Shown here: positions 62,719 through 64,000 of the stretch, in pieces
Layout: each line of letters opens with the position of its first letter
Numbering within the stretch: position 1 is the first letter of the stretch
Position numbers and translations under genes: made by a program
Assembly: GCA_944325685.1 (NCBI GenBank)
Contig: CALVBC010000029.1
Span: 116,420-180,419, forward strand
Length of the DNA stretch: 64,000 nt
Origin: an uncultured Erysipelotrichaceae bacterium
Lineage (GTDB): Bacteria > Bacillota_I > Bacilli_A > Erysipelotrichales > Erysipelotrichaceae
Reading direction: 5' to 3'
The notes under the pieces: generated by a model
What the model was told of the DNA's origin: nothing
Databases searched by the model: none
Seen by the model: only the letters and a program-made list of their open reading frames with translations

Positions 62719-63111
62719 TCACTCATAGTCGACCCTTTCGATCTTAAAGATCACCGGACGTGTACCATCATTACAACAAGCGATCATCTCGTTTTCGTTT
62801 TTCATCCATGACTTCATGATCGAACCACCTTCGATAGCGGCATAGATATATCTTGAGATAGCATCCCATGCCTCAGAACAAAATGGCTTTTTTGGACCAC
62901 CGGCAACAGTATCAGGATCACCACTAGTTTTAACCAGTGTATCGATACCCATGTGCCAGAAATCATCTCTTTCATCATCGCGATAGAAGATGAATTCATC
63001 ACCGACGTTATAGCAAGGACAAGCCCCAACATTTGGGTCTTGGCAATAAAGCGCTTGGAGCTCAGGATACAACTTCTTGTCTAATACAGTAACTTTCACT
63101 TTGTGTTTCAT
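62719..63111 (-). CDS. TIGR04076 family protein
   Basis: A 130-residue protein of the TIGR04076 family, function unknown. Characteristic parts are KVKVTVLDKKLYPEL, the Cys motif GACPCYNVGDEF and FCSEAWDAISRYIYAAIEGG. The end NEMIACCNDGTRPVIFKIER is also typical. Cys residues may bind metal. GGAGAGGT precedes the ATG at 63111. A TATAAT box about 50 nt upstream on the minus strand (around 63160-63165) is a probable promoter, so this one is leadered. Confidence 0.82.
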   Translation of the reverse strand: MKHKVKVTVLDKKLYPELQALYCQDPNVGACPCYNVGDEFIFYRDDERDDFWHMGIDTLVKTSGDPDTVAGGPKKPFCSEAWDAISRYIYAAIEGGSIMKSWMKNENEMIACCNDGTRPVIFKIERVDYE

Positions 63112-63253
63112 AAACCTCTCCTTTGGAAATAAGATCATCTATATCTTATCAAAGGGTATTATAACCTAATAGGCTAAAGAGTGAAAAAATCCGCGATGGG
63201 AAGATATAAGAGATCAGTGGGTTATGATCAGTTTACTCAACAAACTGAATTTG

Positions 63254-63658
63254 CTATTCCTCATCTTTCTTATCAAAAGAGGCTATCGCAAGACAAGCAA
63301 GTCCTATCCCAAGCATGCCCATTCCTGAATCGATATCAAGTTGCTTGAGGATAGAAAGAACAACGACACCTACACCCATGGCAAGTGCGATCGCTTTCAA
63401 GATCATATGGATCAATGACGTTACATCTTTCTTTGTTTCATCTTGTGATCCATCCCTGATCTGCATCAGCTCATCAACACTGATCTCAAATACTTCCGCC
63501 AGTTTGGGGATCGTATTAACATCAGGACAAGAAATATCTCGTTCCCATTTGGATACAGCCTTGTCTGTTACTCCCATTTTGTCTGCGAGTTCAAGTTGGG
63601 TCATACCCTTTTCTTTTCTCAATGATGCGATCATCATACCAAGTGTTTTCTTCTTCAT
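63254..63658 (-). CDS. XRE-family HTH regulator with membrane segments
   Basis: A 134-residue protein with an N-terminal HTH of the Cro/C1 type (about 7-62), including MTQLELADKMGVTDKAVSKWERD and PDVNTIPKLAEVFEISVDEL. A short acidic linker and two hydrophobic helices follow (about 83-101 and 108-126). This regulator-plus-two-helices layout is common in Bacillota, where the target is usually a neighbouring gene. A promoter TTGAGT-N18-TATGAT with an extended TGA lies on the minus strand upstream (about 63682-63721). Confidence 0.88.
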   Translation of the reverse strand: MKKKTLGMMIASLRKEKGMTQLELADKMGVTDKAVSKWERDISCPDVNTIPKLAEVFEISVDELMQIRDGSQDETKKDVTSLIHMILKAIALAMGVGVVVLSILKQLDIDSGMGMLGIGLACLAIASFDKKDEE

Positions 63659-64000
63659 ATTCTTCTGGTTCCTTTCCTTGATGCCTGCATCATATCACTG
63701 TCTTATTGATAAACTCAACCGACCTCTAGTTTAGTTTGGTAGACCTATGGTTTACTTACTGTTCTACAGATCCCCATTTATCTATATCGATCGAAGAGTT
63801 ATATGTGCATAAACACTTGTACTTGATGATATCGAGTGATCTTGTATGTGATCATTTATAAGGATAATGGTCACATAGGAAAATTCTAACTATAGTACTA
63901 TCTCCTTGTTGATCAGCTGCTGACCGTTAAGTGCTTATAAAAGAAAAACCGAAGACCATATCGTCTTCGGTGTACTGCTTTAAATGGCACCCTCTGGGGG
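63659..64000. other. Gene-free right end
   Basis: About 340 bp without a supported gene. It holds the promoter of the XRE gene, some inverted and direct repeats of the TAGTTTAGTTTGG kind that could be an operator (63726-63755), and a minus-strand terminator. Nothing else is evident. A minus-strand reading frame enters from the right edge and would end at a TAA near 63980, too short to judge. Confidence 0.5.
63941..63970 (-). terminator. Minus-strand terminator of a gene beyond the right edge
   Basis: An 8-bp stem CCGAAGAC/GTCTTCGG with a 6-nt loop is followed on the minus strand by a T-rich tail. It implies a leftward gene ending just outside or at the window edge. Confidence 0.78.

Noticed and set aside
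1..64000. CRISPR array, prophage, insertion sequence or integron
   Set aside because: No regularly spaced repeats, transposase, integrase or phage structural gene was seen; gene content is core throughout.
1..64000. rRNA or tRNA genes
   Set aside because: I looked in the gaps between genes for cloverleaf-like sequence with TTCGA-type T-arms and found none; the only structured RNAs are leaders (L21, TPP, T-box).
63975..64000. Partial minus-strand gene at the right edge
   Set aside because: A frame ending in TAA can be read from the edge, and a terminator follows, but fewer than ten codons are visible, so I do not call a CDS.
1..64000. GCGATCGC as a HIP1-like repeat of cyanobacteria
   Set aside because: The octamer arises from Ala/Ile codon choice in coding sequence and gene content excludes a cyanobacterium; listed instead as GATC bias.

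Overview
This window looks like chromosomal core sequence from a low-to-moderate GC member of the Bacillota, most plausibly an Erysipelotrichia-type gut organism. That placement is inferred from gene content: a Gram-positive DnaE, SepF, a Rex repressor, an L27 with a Prp-cleaved N-terminus, a T-box before ileS, a PPi-type phosphofructokinase, an AmiCDEF-like oligopeptide importer, a giant dehydratase activase and ECF-type ThiT. I see no phage, insertion sequence, CRISPR array, rRNA or tRNA gene. Ile is strongly biased to ATC and Val to GTC, usually after a codon ending in G, which makes GATC very common.

Layout. 1-1.75 kb: 3' part of der, then gpsA. 1.8-5.9 kb (minus): degV and a bifunctional class A PBP with a long basic N-terminal tail. 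6-11.7 kb: dnaE, an OmpR-type response regulator, its kinase and a TrmN6-like methyltransferase, overlapping end to start. 11.7-16.3 kb: L21 leader, rplU-prp-rpmA, obgE, hemolysin III-like gene, ruvA-ruvB. 16.3-19.4 kb (minus): DtxR-like regulator, HtrA protease, COG2509-like flavoprotein. 19.5-27.5 kb: CPBP membrane protein, 1410-aa 2-hydroxyacyl-CoA dehydratase activase-like protein, and an ATP-grasp plus two alpha/beta-hydrolase cluster. 27.5-33.7 kb: divergent lipoprotein/D,D-carboxypeptidase pair, pseudouridine catabolism genes run together with pgpA, an AAC(3)-fold acetyltransferase and a Gfo/Idh/MocA oxidoreductase, then an fRMsr-like gene with a frameshifted start. 33.7-41.3 kb: TPP riboswitch-thiT, DUF402 plus the t6A set tsaE-tsaB-rimI-tsaD, then rex-asnS-ABC-F. 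41.4-49.4 kb: PPi-PFK and oppABCDF. 49.4-54.2 kb: HAD phosphatase, sepF, T-box-ileS, GNAT. 54.2-58 kb (minus): galactokinase-family protein and a GntR-controlled ABC-2 exporter. 58.1-61.2 kb: four-PepSY membrane protein with its own two-component system. 61.2-64 kb: small GNAT, DUF402, zinc-ribbon, TIGR04076 and HTH genes.

The most interesting signal is not a gene. At least a dozen transcription units have a good -10 hexamer ending 6-9 nt before the start codon and lack a Shine-Dalgarno sequence (dnaE, ruvA, DtxR-like, COG2509 flavoprotein, activase, lipoprotein, D,D-carboxypeptidase, psuK, fRMsr-like, DUF402, HAD, zinc-ribbon). This predicts leaderless or nearly leaderless mRNAs. Genes inside operons, and leadered first genes such as oppA, rex, sepF and degV, carry ordinary AGGAGG-like sites, so two modes of initiation appear to coexist. 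The lipoprotein/carboxypeptidase pair is the clearest case: two such promoters overlap on opposite strands in 54 bp.
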